DNA of 64,000 nucleotides from Diphasiastrum complanatum (GCA_029204225.1 CM055104.1:51053457-51117456); one strand, 5' to 3'; positions 10,621 through 24,547 are shown, numbered from the stretch's first letter. A program made the numbers and translations. The notes: generated by a model not told the origin, from the sequence alone.

Positions 10621-11432
10621 TCAAGCTATGTAAGTGTTATTTTTAACATTATCAAAATTATCAGTAGCCAACATAATCACGCTCAACAATCAAGCTGAAG
10701 AAATCACTTCAAGCGTTGTACTCACTGTTGATATTAATCAGAGTGCAATTTTCTGTCTCACTACTGTATTGTTCATTTGCGCAATTTGTACGAATCATTC
10801 ATCTTGAAAATTTCTGCTGCTAATTGTTGTGTTTCTGATCCTACATGCCTATGCTCAAAGCTTTGAGCTTCCGTTGCCAGTCATCCCCACGTTTTACGAC
10901 AAATACAAGAAAAGAATTGTTATTTTTAATTTTATAAAATTCATGAGAGATTTTGAGTACAATTATTGATGATAAACTAAGAACTAATGCAAACTATTTT
11001 GTAAAGTATTGAAATTCCCAAAAACAAAAAACTCAATAAAGATGTGCTGTGATTGGCACAAAATATTGTTATGCTTTGACTCAAAATTGATCATCTATTA
11101 GTGGGTTGCTTTTAAGATTAATTCTTTGATTGACACACTGAGCAATGGAAAATGTTATCACATTTCACATATATGTAGCTTGCATGTCATGGGTTCTAAT
11201 CTTCTAAATCTACCACCTGCCCATTTAACAAATTCATAAGTTTATGAATAGTGGCATAATCCTATATTTGTTGACAATCTTTTTGTACTTCATATAGCAA
11301 ATCGTTGACTAGTGTAATGGGCTATCTACCTATGTAGTGGCCTTTTCAATTTACAAGTTCTTAGAACTCATATGCACGTGCAAAGCAACTTGTTATGAGC
11401 AACTTGTAGGAGATGCAAGAGATCATAGGGCA
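10621..11432 (+). repeat. Tandem duplication, copy 2 (about 812 bp)
   Basis: The second copy of the unit that starts at 9766. It ends in the same GAGATCATAGGGCAA word and then runs directly into the degenerate minisatellite. Near identity of the copies indicates a recent duplication. Confidence 0.93.
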
Positions 11433-11730
11433 ACTCACAGGATCAAAAGAGCTTGTAGGGAAACTCACAAGAGCTCATAAGAGCTTGTAAGAAAACTTAT
11501 AGAATCTCATAGGACAACCTCTAAGAACTCACAAGCGGAAACATGTAGGAGGTCATATGGAAACTTGTAAGAGCTCGTAAGCGAACTTGTTACAAACTCA
11601 GTCTCAGAGAACAACTTGCAAGAGCTTGTAAGAAAACTCTTAACAAGCTTGTTGTATTCATTATGTATGCATTATGACAACTAGTAGGAACTTGTAAGAG
11701 CTTGTAAGAGAACTCGTCAGAGCTCACAAC
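11430..11730 (+). repeat. Degenerate minisatellite, unit about 20 bp
   Basis: Repeated variants of AACTTGTAAGAGCTCATAGG / AAGAGCTTGTAAGAAAACTC follow each other with small length changes. The ends of both 840-bp copies (GCAACTTGTAGGAGATGCAA and neighbours) are made of the same unit, so the array probably began there. Confidence 0.75.
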
Positions 11731-12355
11731 AAACATTTCTCCCAATTGCTTCGAGAGTGAAATATCAGATTGAGAGATAGCGCTATTGTGCTTTGATTAT
11801 CACAATAGATTGTTGTAGAAAGTGTTTGTGCAAGGTTGAGGTCTGCAAGTAGTTTCTATATCTAGATCGCCTCTTTGGTTGCATTTGTGGCAGCTATGTA
11901 CTCGGATTTCGTTGATGATAATAAAATTGAGGGCTACTTCCGACTGTTCCAGGAGATTGGGCCTTGGTTGTATAAAAATTTACAAATCCAAACTCTGACT
12001 CTGATATCGTAGAGGATTGCTAGGATGTCTCATGCATTCTTAGCAGTATGAGCTTCTTTATCATTTCAATATTTTTGCTGAATAGCAATGTATCATCCAT
12101 ATATAGGTTGGATTTCATTTCTTCAATCATTTTGTAAGATGGAACTGCTCTGCAGTTTTTCTCACATTGTCCAGATAGTGTCGAAGAATTTGAAACTATC
12201 TACAAAAATACATGTATTGTCAATGATGAGCATACTTAAAACGATTATTCAAGGGTTACCAAATAACAACTTCATTAGATTTGGTTATAATTTTTTGTCC
12301 ATTAACATTTCAGATCTCCATGTAGCAAGGATCAAGTGGATAAAGGTACATTCTA
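11731..12355. other. No gene seen
   Basis: AT-rich sequence. The open stretch at 12,088-12,399 (+) has no recognisable motif and looks like chance. Confidence 0.4.
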
Positions 12356-12617
12356 TTAGGGCTTTGCCATCGACAACAATAAATAGATCAGTAGATTAGT
12401 TCATTTTATTCACTAAGTTCAGTTCAAGTTTCAAGAGTAGTCATTCTTCTTCTCTTCTTTCTCTATTCCACCATAGACATTGATTGTTAGGGCTTTGCCA
12501 TCTACAACTATAAATAGATCAGTAGATTAGTTCATTTTATTCACTAAGTTCAATTCAAGTTTCAGGAGTAGTCATTCTTCTTCTCTTCTTTCTCTATTCC
12601 ACCATAGACATTGATCG
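12356..12617 (+). repeat. Two tandem copies of a 131-bp unit
   Basis: 12,356-12,486 and 12,487-12,617 both start TTAGGGCTTTGCCATC and end ACCATAGACATTGAT-G. Only a few substitutions separate them (for example CGACAACAA versus CTACAACTA). No coding content. Confidence 0.93.
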
Positions 12618-13230
<613 letters not shown>

Positions 13231-13371
13231 TCATGTAATTTTCATATTGTTTTGATGTTTTTTAATAGCCATGAGCTCTTCCAACTCAAAAGAGCCATAA
13301 ATATATTTCCCATGTTTGTATACTATTTATAGTAAATCCTTGGCCTATTTGGATGTCCTTCTTAAAGCTTA

Positions 13372-14255
13372 TCAATAATAGAAAACTTCTAGATCTATTC
13401 CAGCCTCTTGATCTTCCTCTTGACCATAAAAGATATGAATATATTCAGACCTAAACCTTTGAAAATACTCCCTCTCAAACATATGATCTAGATCCAACAA
13501 GATCTCATCAATGCTTGATCTCCGACCTTCTTTGCCGAATGCTAGTGAAAACAATGCCACCATCATAAAGCAAAAGATAGATTCCAAACTTTCCATCCAA
13601 CATGAAGTAGAGTAGGTGAAATGAGTATGAAACCTAATAAAACCAGCCCTCTTGAGTCTATAACAAAACTCAATAAGCTCACCAATGAGATCTTCTTTTC
13701 CTTGAAGAAATTGCCTCTTGGTTTGCTCCATGTAGTCTTCTCCAGCCAACTTTTTGCCATCTTGATCATGAATGATCAATTCTTTGAGTTGATGAAGAGA
13801 TTTGAGATCCATGCCTTGGATATTCCCAAAACCCAATCTTCCATTTCCCTTTCCATCACAAGGCTCCTTCTTAATGATTGAATCATAAGAAGTAGAAATC
13901 TCAAAAACATTAGAAGCCATGAAAAAAAATCATTCGTACCTTCAACATAAGGATGATTGAAGTACTCTCTTTTTTCAAACAAGAAATTCTACTCAATGAT
14001 TTAGGTAATGACTCATATGATAATGATTCTTCCTCACTATCATTAACAATGACATCATTCAAAGTACATCCTACTTTGAATACCTCACATACTTCTCTTC
14101 TTCTTGACTTGTGACTATCTCTCGCATCAAGTCTCATGATAGAACCATTTGATCTACTCTCTTTATGAAGAAATGTGACATTCCGTGTTGCACAAATGAC
14201 TTTCTTGGAATCATAACAAAAAAATGTAGAAGAACCACCACCTTCATGCATGCAC
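13372..14255 (-). pseudogene. Second copy of the unrecognised retroelement reading frame
   Basis: On the minus strand two overlapping frames (14,251-13,910 and 13,920-13,372) match 3417-4480 of the plus-strand element. Shared words are STFFC, SHKSRRREVCE, FKVGCTLNDVIVNDSEEESLSYES, ITHDQDGK, EDYMEQ, DLIGELIE, SSIDEILLD and VEDQE/EEDQEA. A frameshift sits near 13,920 and a deletion removes what is 4265-4440 in the other copy. The match stops abruptly at 14,255 at a GTGCAT, so upstream sequence differs: no protease or gag precedes this copy. Confidence 0.8.
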
Positions 14256-15850
14256 CTTATTACAATCGCAAGTGAAGATCTTCAAGAATCCTGTCACATG
14301 CAAACCAAAAGGACACCTGTGGGGAGACCTCTTAAGATCGACGTAGTGCTTAGCTCTATCCTAAGCACTCCAGATACAATCACTGGCCATTTGCATGTTC
14401 ACAGATTCCAGCTGAATCTGTGAACACGGTTCTTTCTCGTTCTTATTCTCTGTTACTTCCGTTGGTTACAGTTCTTTATGGTTTTAATCTTCTTGTTAGA
14501 ACGGTTTCTCTGCAGAAATGTTTCTTAGATTACAACGCTGTATTTCCAACCTGTCACTGGGGAGAAACAGCTATGTTACTCAGCTACATGCATTTACAAG
14601 CCATGCAACCAGTCTTAGCTCAACGTAGATCAACGTTTTGAAGCAGAGAGCTAATCTAACTACCAAACTAACTCAGGAAAATATGGAAAAAAAAAACAAG
14701 AAAACTAGCTTCCTAACAGCATTCTAGCAGCCCAAGGATCAAGAAACACCCATTTCTTGATGCTTGGATTACCCAAGAACAATCAAGGACAAGATTGTTA
14801 GTGAATATGCAAATCAGATCCACAATCTCAGCCTCTATAGTTTACCTGCATGCTAAAACTACAAAATCAAGAAACAAAAAAGTTAATCCACATCTACATT
14901 CCATAAAACAAAAAAGTAAGCAAGAGATCTAACTAATCCACAACACAAAAGAAAATCTAAACATGCTCATAGAAATTTCACTCAAGAACATTGCCATGAA
15001 CAAGGAGCTTTACAATTATCAAGAACTCGTGGAAGATCTTCTTTATTCACTCAAGAGTAATTGACAATAAAATCAAAAGCTCCCTCACAAGAGAGGGGGG
15101 CCCTTAAATAAGCAAGAGGGCTGCCCATGTGGAGCCCAAGTGGCAATTTCACCAAATTAGAGATTACATGTGGAATTTGCCCTTCCACTAGAGGTCACCA
15201 TCAAAAGGTGGCTCACTCTAATTTATTTAAGGGGTCTACACTATTTACAATGCCTAGGAAATATTACTAGCTCCTACATGGTCGTTCCTTCTCTGGGATA
15301 CACCATGTAGGCTCACATAGAAAATAATTGTCACCCTAGCTAGTAATCCTCGGCTCTCATGCCAAGCTCTCAACTTCTTCTGCTCTCCTCCTTCTGAGAC
15401 CGCCTTGGTCATGGGTGAGAGATATTCTGTGTCTTCAGCTTGGCTCGGCATCTGGGGATTCTCTGGAATCCGCTAGCATTATCCACCCCTAATCTGGTTG
15501 CAGGACCCACTGCAACACAGGTGATGTCGTTCTGCTCGGCACTTGGAAAAGGGGTTTTGACATTCTGCGAGTAAATCACTTGCGAGTTTTGCGAGTTTTT
15601 GCGCAATGAGAATAGCAAAAATTGAATGCACATGGCATGCCATAAAATTTTGACACTTTTGGAAGTCCATTGAGTCAGTGGTGATGAAAATCAAATTCTC
15701 AATTTCATTAGTCCAAGAAAATTGTATATGGTTAATGGGATATGATGTTGTGCAGTTGCACATTTGAATTGATAGTAACTATAGTAACTCTAACTCCTAA
15801 ATCAGCATGACTTTGGAGGCTACTTCAGTTCGAGGCCAGGAGTTGACAAG
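14256..15850. other. Non-coding stretch upstream of the second copy
   Basis: No recognisable protein. On the minus strand a TTATTTAAGGGCC stretch near 15,105 and an AATAAAG near 15,040 have the look of an LTR promoter and polyadenylation region, in the right orientation to drive the reading frame at 13,372-14,255. No TG...CA pair or primer site could be fixed, so this is only a suggestion. Confidence 0.3.
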
Positions 15851-15965
15851 GCCCACTTGACTTTTAGCCTTGCTTTGATGTGTTCCAATTGGTTGTATTC
15901 ATGGTTCCTCTCTCACTCACGGTTCTCACAGTTCCTCTCTCTCACTCACGGTTCTAACGGTTCCT

Positions 15966-16184
<219 letters not shown>

Positions 16185-16286
16185 CTGTGGATTTAGGGTT
16201 TAAATGACATCTGGAGCATGAGCACTCACGGTTCTCCCTCTCTCTCGCTCACGGTTCTCACGATGTTCTCTCTCTCTCTCTCAGAT

Positions 16287-16492
<206 letters not shown>

Positions 16493-16616
16493 ACCGTGAG
16501 AATCATTGAGAACCGTGAGTATCATTGAGACAGAGGAACCCTTACCATGGCTCTCACAATTCCTCTCTCTCAACGGTTCTCACGGTTCCTCTCACTGTTC
16601 TAACAGTTCTCATGGT

Positions 16617-17154
<538 letters not shown>

Positions 17155-19272
17155 CTATGAGTGGGGGGGGCTGATAAGGATGGTCCAACCATGGTTGTCC
17201 AATACAACCATGCATATATCTAGGCTGGCCTTAAGTGTCTCAGCAAACCATTTGTTCCACGTGGAGCCACCGCCAACGAAACCATCAACTGTGTACCCTG
17301 ATGGCAAGTCCACAATGATGATGTTGACACTGTAGGTGGTGCTCTTACCTTTCCTAATCCTCTTGGAAGAATTATTTCTATCCATAAAGCATTTCATGGT
17401 CTGATATTCTTGTAGATTGTCCCCATGAGATAATCATTCCCTTACCATGTTTACATCACCCACAAATGACCTCAATAGTATATGTTAACTTGGTGTTAAC
17501 ACCTACCATGTCCACCTTCATGTACTCATACTCCTCACGTCTTCTTTTAGCAGGTGTGTAAGGCATGGTATCTTGTACATAGAAACAAAAACTCATTTGA
17601 ATTATAAATGGAATAAGATTTAAAACAAGCAATAATTAACCAAAAGGAAAACACGAAGATGGAGCAAAGTTAAAAGGTTGTTGTGAGTACGTCTATAGGC
17701 TGCATAGCATCATCAACTTTCTCCTTGCTCTTCTTCTCTACAACCTGAGGCTTCTCGGGAGAGGCAATAAGGAAGGACCTCAGTGCCATCTCTGTCGCTG
17801 CTGCATCATCATCATCATCCACAACCAAACGTCCTTTCTCATGCAGCTGGTATTGTGTTTTTTCCTAGGTCCTTGAAGTCTATCCACCAAGGACAAAACT
17901 TCACTTCCCACTCACTCAGGCCATTTTTCTATTGAGATTGGCCTTTGCAGAGTACATAGAAACCTCCTTCTTCATGGAGATTTGATTCCACATATCCATT
18001 ACTTGAGGCATTTCCTCCACAGCATGCTTCACTTTAAGATAAAAGAAATATATGTCCAATCGAACACATCAAGTTGGATCACAATAAAAAAATCTCATAA
18101 ACAAATTTTACCATGCAAATGTAAAAACATTCAATGTCACCTCCACATCACACGCTTTGTTGCTAGCTTCGCCTCTTCCTTTGCCTCGGTGGTCAGGATG
18201 GGTTCCATCACAGAAGAATCCCCAAACCTCAACCTGATAGATGTAAAATATTTCATGAAAGTGTTTGTAGCAGATTCCAGAGATCCTATAACATGCACAA
18301 AAAACACATTGTCAAATCAAGTTTAAAAATAATAATAATTATCAATGCGAAGGGCTTCAAAATTTCTCAAATGATTATTTTACTCCTAGCCAGAATTTGA
18401 AATTTATTTTAATGAGTTTGCAGGCATAGCATTTTGTATACTATCCTTTGGAAGCTAAAAAATGTGCAACGTACTATTATAGTCTCTTATTGCAATCTAT
18501 GCTAAAAACACCTGATCCCTGCTATTTTTCACATGAATTTCATTATTTGGTACTTTGTTCAAAACAACCGAATCTCAATGTCAATCTGTAACAAGCCTAA
18601 GCCTAGATTTCAATTAGCATAATGTATCAATGCTTAAGCTGCAGATGTGAAACCAACATATGTTCATCCTTTTCCTTAAAGAAACTTCTTATAAGATGCA
18701 GACGGTGTATGACGTTTGCAGAGTTCCAGAGTAAAGCAAGTTCTAGGCAGAACTCTAGGAGATCCTATGCATAGTCTATAAAGTCAGCGTGGTTATTAAA
18801 TATAATCCCCCCCTCCCCAACACCAAAAGAGTCCTAAGGATAAAAACATTGTTACTCAAAATCAAATGTATAGTGCAAACTTTGTTTTAACTGGAAAGGT
18901 TTCTTCATTTTTATGCAATAATCTTCAAAACCTCTTGTCCAATAATAAAATACCTCATTGGCAAAGGGTTACCTCCAGCATCCTAAAATAGCTCAAGAAC
19001 CCTGAAAGCCTCCAGTCTGAGTGCCTCGTAGAATAATTCTCTGACAACCCAAATGCAAAACATCTTGTCACCAACAGGAATATTGTACTGGTCTCGAGCC
19101 ACAGCTCCTCCCAAGCAATTTTGAGCCACTAACACCTGGTCTCATTAGAAACATCTGCCAAACACAAAGCATTCAATTTCTCCAAACCCAATGAGAATCC
19201 CTTTTCTTCCAAAGCTTTTGTGGTTATCATTCTAAACCACTTATCTCCATTCTTGGGATCCACAACACCCAA
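17155..19272 (-). other. Possible downstream exons of the unknown minus-strand gene
   Basis: Two open pieces look coding: 17,155-17,397 (minus), with VDLPSGYTVDGFV and WNKWFAETLKASLD, and a frame just below 19,270 continuing as VDPKNGDKWFRMITTKALEE. Between them are non-coding stretches with no certain splice chain. They are on the strand of the exons at 19,273-20,538 and may belong to the same gene. I do not recognise the protein. Confidence 0.35.
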
Positions 19273-19275
19273 TCA

Positions 19276-19398
19276 TTTACTCATTCGATTGCCATATTTT
19301 TTTCTTATATGCAATTCAACATCGGCCTGATGTTTTAATTGAGTTGATGTGTCAGTCATCTTACTCAATAGCTCATCAACCTCCCGCTGAATCTCATT
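19276..19398 (-). CDS. Exon 4 of unknown minus-strand gene
   Basis: After an acceptor ending ATCCAG the frame reads NEIQREVDELLSKM and continues to a TGA near 19,273. It is joined in phase 0 to the exon at 19,495-19,705 through a GTAAGT donor. A heptad-like spacing (EIQREVDELLSKM) suggests a coiled coil. No family is recognised. Confidence 0.5.
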
Positions 19399-19494
19399 CT
19401 GGATACATAAAAAGCAATACATTATGCATCTTGAAATTTTCAAACAAACAATGAAAGTGATGGAATCTTTTTCAGAGACAAGAGAAGCACTTAC

Positions 19495-19705
19495 ATTATA
19501 CACAATCTTTGCCAACATAAAGCGTGTAAGTGGGTACCATGGCAAAATCCCCTTTCTCTTCTCCAGATCTCTAACAATCTGAACTTGAGCCAACTCTTCT
19601 GTTGTGAACTTATTTTGAAAATATGATGCGTCACTCTCTACCAATTTTCTCACTGAGAACAACACATCTTTCAACTCCGTCGTCACCACTGCTTCCTCAT
19701 TCAAT
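19495..19705 (-). CDS. Exon 3 of unknown minus-strand gene
   Basis: This 211-bp exon lies between a TTGTAG acceptor and an AAT/GTAAGT donor. The split Lys codon (AA+A) from the preceding exon restores the frame. It contains ELKDVLFSVRKLVESD, FTTEELAQVQIVRDLEK and GILPWYPLTRFM. It has no stops and correct phases on both sides, which is good support for a real spliced gene, past or present. Confidence 0.55.
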
Positions 19706-19835
19706 CTACAAGTAGGCACACATTCATGGTGAGGCAATATCAAACATTAATAAATTCAGCCTTAACACAGATTGAATAAAAAACAAGGAACATACGTAGC
19801 TAGCCAAAAAAGTAAACTACATAAAATTGCTTACT

Positions 19836-20181
19836 TGTTGATTCTATTTAACGCTGTCAACAATGGCATGGAATCAGAAGGTGAAACGTGTATAAATGTG
19901 GCCTTCACTGAAACATGCTTCTCTCTGTCAAAACGAAATGACTCGGCAATCTCTTCAATCCACGCCTTTTTTCTATGATTTTCGTCCCAGCACAAGAACA
20001 TCTTTTCAGAAAGGTCAGCCCAATCTTCATTGTTGGCAAGTTCTCTCTCAAATGAGTCATTCACTTCCATCCATATTGAGTCCCATGTGGCTTTGATCTC
20101 ATTATTAACTTTCACAGATACGCCACCTAATCCTTGCAAAGACAACACAAAGGCTCCCTTTTCTTCAAGGTAACCGTCCAT
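19836..20181 (-). CDS. Exon 2 of unknown minus-strand gene
   Basis: The open frame has LSLQGLGGVSVKVNNEIK, ELANNEDWADLSEKMF and VKATFIHVSPSDSMPLL, and ends at CAACAA/GTAAGC, a good donor. An acceptor TTTCAG lies at 20,183-20,185, but joining it to exon 1 by the simplest donor breaks the frame, so either the exon 1-2 junction is not as drawn or the gene is damaged there. Confidence 0.45.
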
Positions 20182-20220
20182 TCTGAAAGTAGTCTTAAGA
20201 ACTTATTTTAATGGTCCAAC

Positions 20221-20538
20221 CTGATGAACACTCTCATGGATGTAAACTCTACACAGAGGAATAGCTGGAGGAGGAGTATTTCTTACCATCCTCAAACGCT
20301 TCATGGTGGTCGAAAGCATCTCCACATGAAAGTTTTGTGGAATGGCAAAATTCTCATCGTCTTGAGACTTACCTTTTTTCTTTTTTCCATCATCTTCAGA
20401 GTCATCCAAGCTTACATCCTCATGCAAGTCTGCCTGCAAAACACGGAACTGAGTAGATAGCTCCTCTTCCTCTTGTGTCTCGTCCATCACGATATCTTCC
20501 AAGCCCTCAACTGGGATGTTTTCTCTATCACTAGACAT
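20221..20538 (-). CDS. First exon of unknown minus-strand gene
   Basis: ATG at 20,536-20,538 opens 106 codons ending at CATCAG/GTTGGA. The N terminus is acidic (MDETQEEEELS) with a DDSEDDGKKKKGK stretch, then MVRNTPPPAIPLCRVYIHES. The acidic/basic composition suggests a nuclear protein, but no domain is recognised. The start lies 367 bp from the divergent start of the transposase-like gene at 20,906, so the two may share a promoter. Confidence 0.5.
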
Positions 20539-20905
20539 TTCAATATCTCTAAACCACTTAAAAAGCGTTGTGACTCAGTCTCAACTCTCCTGTACATGGA
20601 CCTTGTCAAAACCATTCTGCAAAATTTTTTTAAAATGAATCCATTCAACCATTCTGCAAAATTTACAACATTGGAACTTTATTTATATATAGCATCTTAG
20701 GATGGAATATAGAGCTCGTTCAAAAACAGAGTTTGGACTATAGAGGTCGTCAAGGTACTGCCTCTGAAAACTGAAGCTGGTACTTTTTTACACACTTTAT
20801 GAAGTTGAACATTTACATGTAAGCATTTCTTGGTGTAGAATCCTCCCTCTTCGGACCACTTTTTCTCTCCTGAGTTTTATTGATCAGCTTCAAAATTCAA
20901 GGTTC
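20539..20905. promoter_or_regulatory. Intergenic region between two divergent genes
   Basis: 367 bp separate the minus-strand ATG (20,538) and the plus-strand ATG (20,906). It is AT-rich with TTTATATATAG at about 20,679-20,690, a possible TATA element. A shared promoter is inferred from position only. Confidence 0.35.
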
Positions 20906-23900
20906 ATGGCAACCATAAGGATCATGTTTCGTGACTCGGAATTCTTCTATGAAGGAGAGGATGGAGATAGCACAAGGATTGTGGAGGATGTGATCAACAC
21001 ACATTTTTCGCTGGCAAATCAGAACTTTCGGGCCTATCATTCAATCTCTCAAATATCTGCCAGCGCTCCCATTTTGATTCCTTGTGGAACATTTGAATAT
21101 TAATGCTACAAAATTTTTCGTTGTCGAACATAGTCCAAGCAAAAACATTTCTATACAACTTGAATCTAGTTTGCAGAAGTCCAATCACATAGATCAAGAT
21201 GCAATGGTTATAATGGATTTGGATCACGACACATCTCCCAATCCACATTGGAATGCAAATCCTTCTCCTGTTGCACAAAAACCTCCCAGTACAACCACTC
21301 AAGTATCAGATACAATGCATGTATTTGACTTGATCAATAGTCTTCCCATCAACAGTAAATTATGAGAGCTTGTTAATGGAGTGAAAAATATTCTCATTGT
21401 GGATGAGCTTCTAGGCAGATACAATGGTGATGTCATCTATGAATTGCCAAACATTTCTGAAAAGCACAGTTCAATGGAGGGAGAGCAAGGATGGCCACCC
21501 TTGGGTACGTTATGTAACAACCACTATTTATGGTTTTGCTGGTGATGTTTGAAAGTCGTATTGTGGAGGCTCTTTCGTATGTGAGAACGAACTATGTAGC
21601 AATTTACAATCTTTTGGAAATGCAAACAAAAGCAAATGGAAGAGAAGATTGAGCGTGCGTTGTCCTCTTAATACCGTGCAGAAACATCATGGTGGATTTT
21701 CGTGTTATCATTGTAGTTTTAGACCAACTTGTGTTGGGTCTTGTCCTGCCAAAGTATATTATGTTATACCACATGATGTTCGGTATACAAGGCTCGCAAT
21801 TCATTTAGGGTCACATTGTCATGAGGTGGCTGAAGGTGAATGTTTGCATACAAGGAATATTGTCAGAAATCTGGTTGAAGATCAAGTTTCTAAATTGCCT
21901 GGTGTGGGACAAAAGAAAATTGAAAAAAGGTTGCAAAGGAGTTGATAATGAATCAGTTTCTCTCTGAAAATGGCTCTACGATTGAGATGTTAGATGCTGA
22001 TAGATTTTCAGCTATGTTGGACCAATTACAACCCTTGACGAATCAAAGAAGGTGGTATAGAAAAATTTATCTGCCTGGATTGTTTTCATTATCGATTTTT
22101 TTTCTAGCATACGTTTTGCATGTTCTGTTGTGTGCTAATGACTGGTTCTTTCACTGAATAATGTCAGGTTGAGAAAGTGGATAGATGACTTCAAAACCAG
22201 CAATCAACCCAACATGGACTCCGTGGATTCCATTCTGAAACTTAAAGAGAAGTGTCAGTATGACTATTTCCAAGGATCCTTGTTCCCTGGGCAGGTTTTA
22301 GATATTGATAATGAAAGATGTTTTATCTTCAAGATGTCTACTGTTGGGCCGGCTTCAGGTGTGACTATTGTCAAACAAAAGCAGAAGGGTGGTGCGCTGG
22401 AACACTCATGGATATGTTTTGATCATGTTAAAAGAATATGTGGCTGGACCACAATGGCAGCCTATGTTTATGATCCCAGGTCTATATATTCCATTGGACG
22501 ATTTCTTTTCATATCATTCTAATCAATTGCTATCTATCTAAGAATTAGAACTTCCTTGTGCAGTATACAAAGCTTGCAAATGATAGCTATTTGTGAGATG
22601 AAGGTGGAAGACACAAAGGTGCAAGTAAAGTTTTGGAAAATGCTGAATGTTGTCATGCAAAAACATGGTTTGGAATCTGTACAATTTAGAAGGTTTATGG
22701 CAGACGAAGCAGGTGCCAATTAGCCAGCTGTCAAGAGGATCTATGGTAGCGGAGATGATGTGCCCATGGAGGGACGTGAGCGGTCTTGTCTTTTTCATTT
22801 TAAAGATAGTTTGAAGAAACATGTAGACCAATGCATCATACAAGACAAACAAGGTAAACACATTTCTATATGTGAGGATTGAAGACTAGCGGTGGACATG
22901 ACTGATGCCAATGCAAAGTACAACATAGTGAGGACCTTCTGGCGATCAGGAGGTGCATATTCTAGCCAAATACCAGCATTGGAAGCATGGCTATCTTGGT
23001 GGCACATAAGATATTCTCATTGGGAAAGATACATGGATGCGGTGAGAGTGTGCAAGGTTTTGCTATTAATTTTTATTTCATTGTTTGTAATTTTCTCTAA
23101 GATCATAATTTGTGCTCCATTGATTGGCAGGTGGTTGAGGACAATGATATTGTCCATATGCTCACAGTGAATTTGTCAGAGTCTTGGCATGGTACTTGGC
23201 TTGCTGCTAAGGCCTATCGTTCACAATTGTCTCTCTACGATGCATGTGTGGGTGATATGGTAAACGCCATTTTGCAAAGTGCTCAATATGCTTCCTACAC
23301 TAAAGGTCGACAAATAGGAATAGGGCCTAGCCTTGAAAAGTTGATCAGTAGAGTAATGTCCAATAAAGCATCTGCCATGCAAGGGCAACCATTTGTCAAT
23401 CTTGTGTGTGATGCTATTGATTTTGCATCATTGTCTTCTGGTTCTTCTACTCTGAGTGGCAATGAGAAGAGTGTTCCCAGAAAATGCCATGTGGCTGATT
23501 GGACAAAGGATGATGTCAATGTCTCCCACAGGCCCGATATTGCGTATGTGAATGTGTCGAGACAAAGCACAACTCAATCTGAAGTGCCTCATCGTGAACA
23601 CATCGTCAAACGACATATGCAACTTGCAAGTGCTATTGCAGAAAGAGAGATTCACAAGACCATGTGGGCTATACGATGCATACCAAGTGGCAGTAAAATA
23701 ACTTGTATGGGCATGCTAGATGGTAGAAAGAAATGCGGATTTGTTGATAATAGGGAAAGCAACAGAAACCATTGTTGCTCCTAGTTTTTTGGTAGACGTT
23801 AGTATAATAGCGGTGAAACAAGCAATATATTTGGTTCTGTCCTACTGATATCACTCATACATGGCAGCTGAATAAAAATATATTGATGGCACCCTCCAAA

Positions 23901-24180
23901 AATGAAGGTAGATGGTGTGTAAGCATTGGAACATCCCTTAGCCAAGATGAGATAGACATACTAAATAAGGGTGGCTTCATGTTGGAGTGTATGGAAGAAC
24001 ATGAAACTAGAACAGCATGCCCATTTGATGGGCAACAAACAGGCCCACACATGGAAGAATTTGCAACTCCTCTGCAAAAAGGAAAGACCAGAAGAAGGCA
24101 CTCAATTTCTATTGCTGCAAAGGAGAGAATTGCAAGAGCTATCGAAATGAGGGCATGCATTGTCAAGGAGGATGTGAAGG
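20906..24180 (+). pseudogene. Intron-containing transposase-like gene, decayed
   Basis: Pieces run from ATG 20,906. Around 21,650-21,945 is a zinc-cluster region (C..CSFRPTCVGSCPAKV...H.GSHCHE), like the WRKY/GCM-type DNA-binding fingers of MULE-like transposases. Introns are supported by phase: 22,052-22,167 (AG/G Arg), 22,480-22,563 (AG/T Ser) and 23,042-23,130 (phase 0). The core reads ICEMKVEDTKVQVKFW, FMADEAGAN (candidate catalytic Asp), RERSCLFHFKDSLKKHV, then WLSWWHIRYSHWERYM and NLSESWHGTWLAA. Lesions: frameshifts at about 21,090 and 21,510-21,650, TAG in GAN*PAVK, and TGA in ICED*RLA. A C-terminal piece with CPFDGQQTGPH is at 23,883-24,180. It is probably of the MULE superfamily; the exact family is unsure. 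Confidence 0.6.
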
Positions 24181-24544
24181 TTTGTGAGTCATTGAGTTTA
24201 AATGTATTTCTTGACCTAGTTTGGAATATTAGTCATTATGTTATTGTCGGTGTTAGTTACTTGCAAATTTTAACTTGTGGCATTCAGCTCGTCCATCTGT
24301 TACATTTTAGCATGATGAAAGAAGTTTACTTGTGTACTTTGTCCCTAAACACTACAAAAAAAAAAACAAAAATAATACAAATCAAAGAAATATAAATTTT
24401 AATGTGATCATGAATTCAAGACATGCCAGTTGCCATTCTAGGGTTCTCATGGTTCCCCTCTCTCAATGGTTCTCATGGTTCCTCTCTCACGGTCCTCACG
24501 GTGCCTCTCTCTAAACGATGGACGCTATAACTGTAAAAATCGTG

Positions 24545-24547
<3 letters not shown>

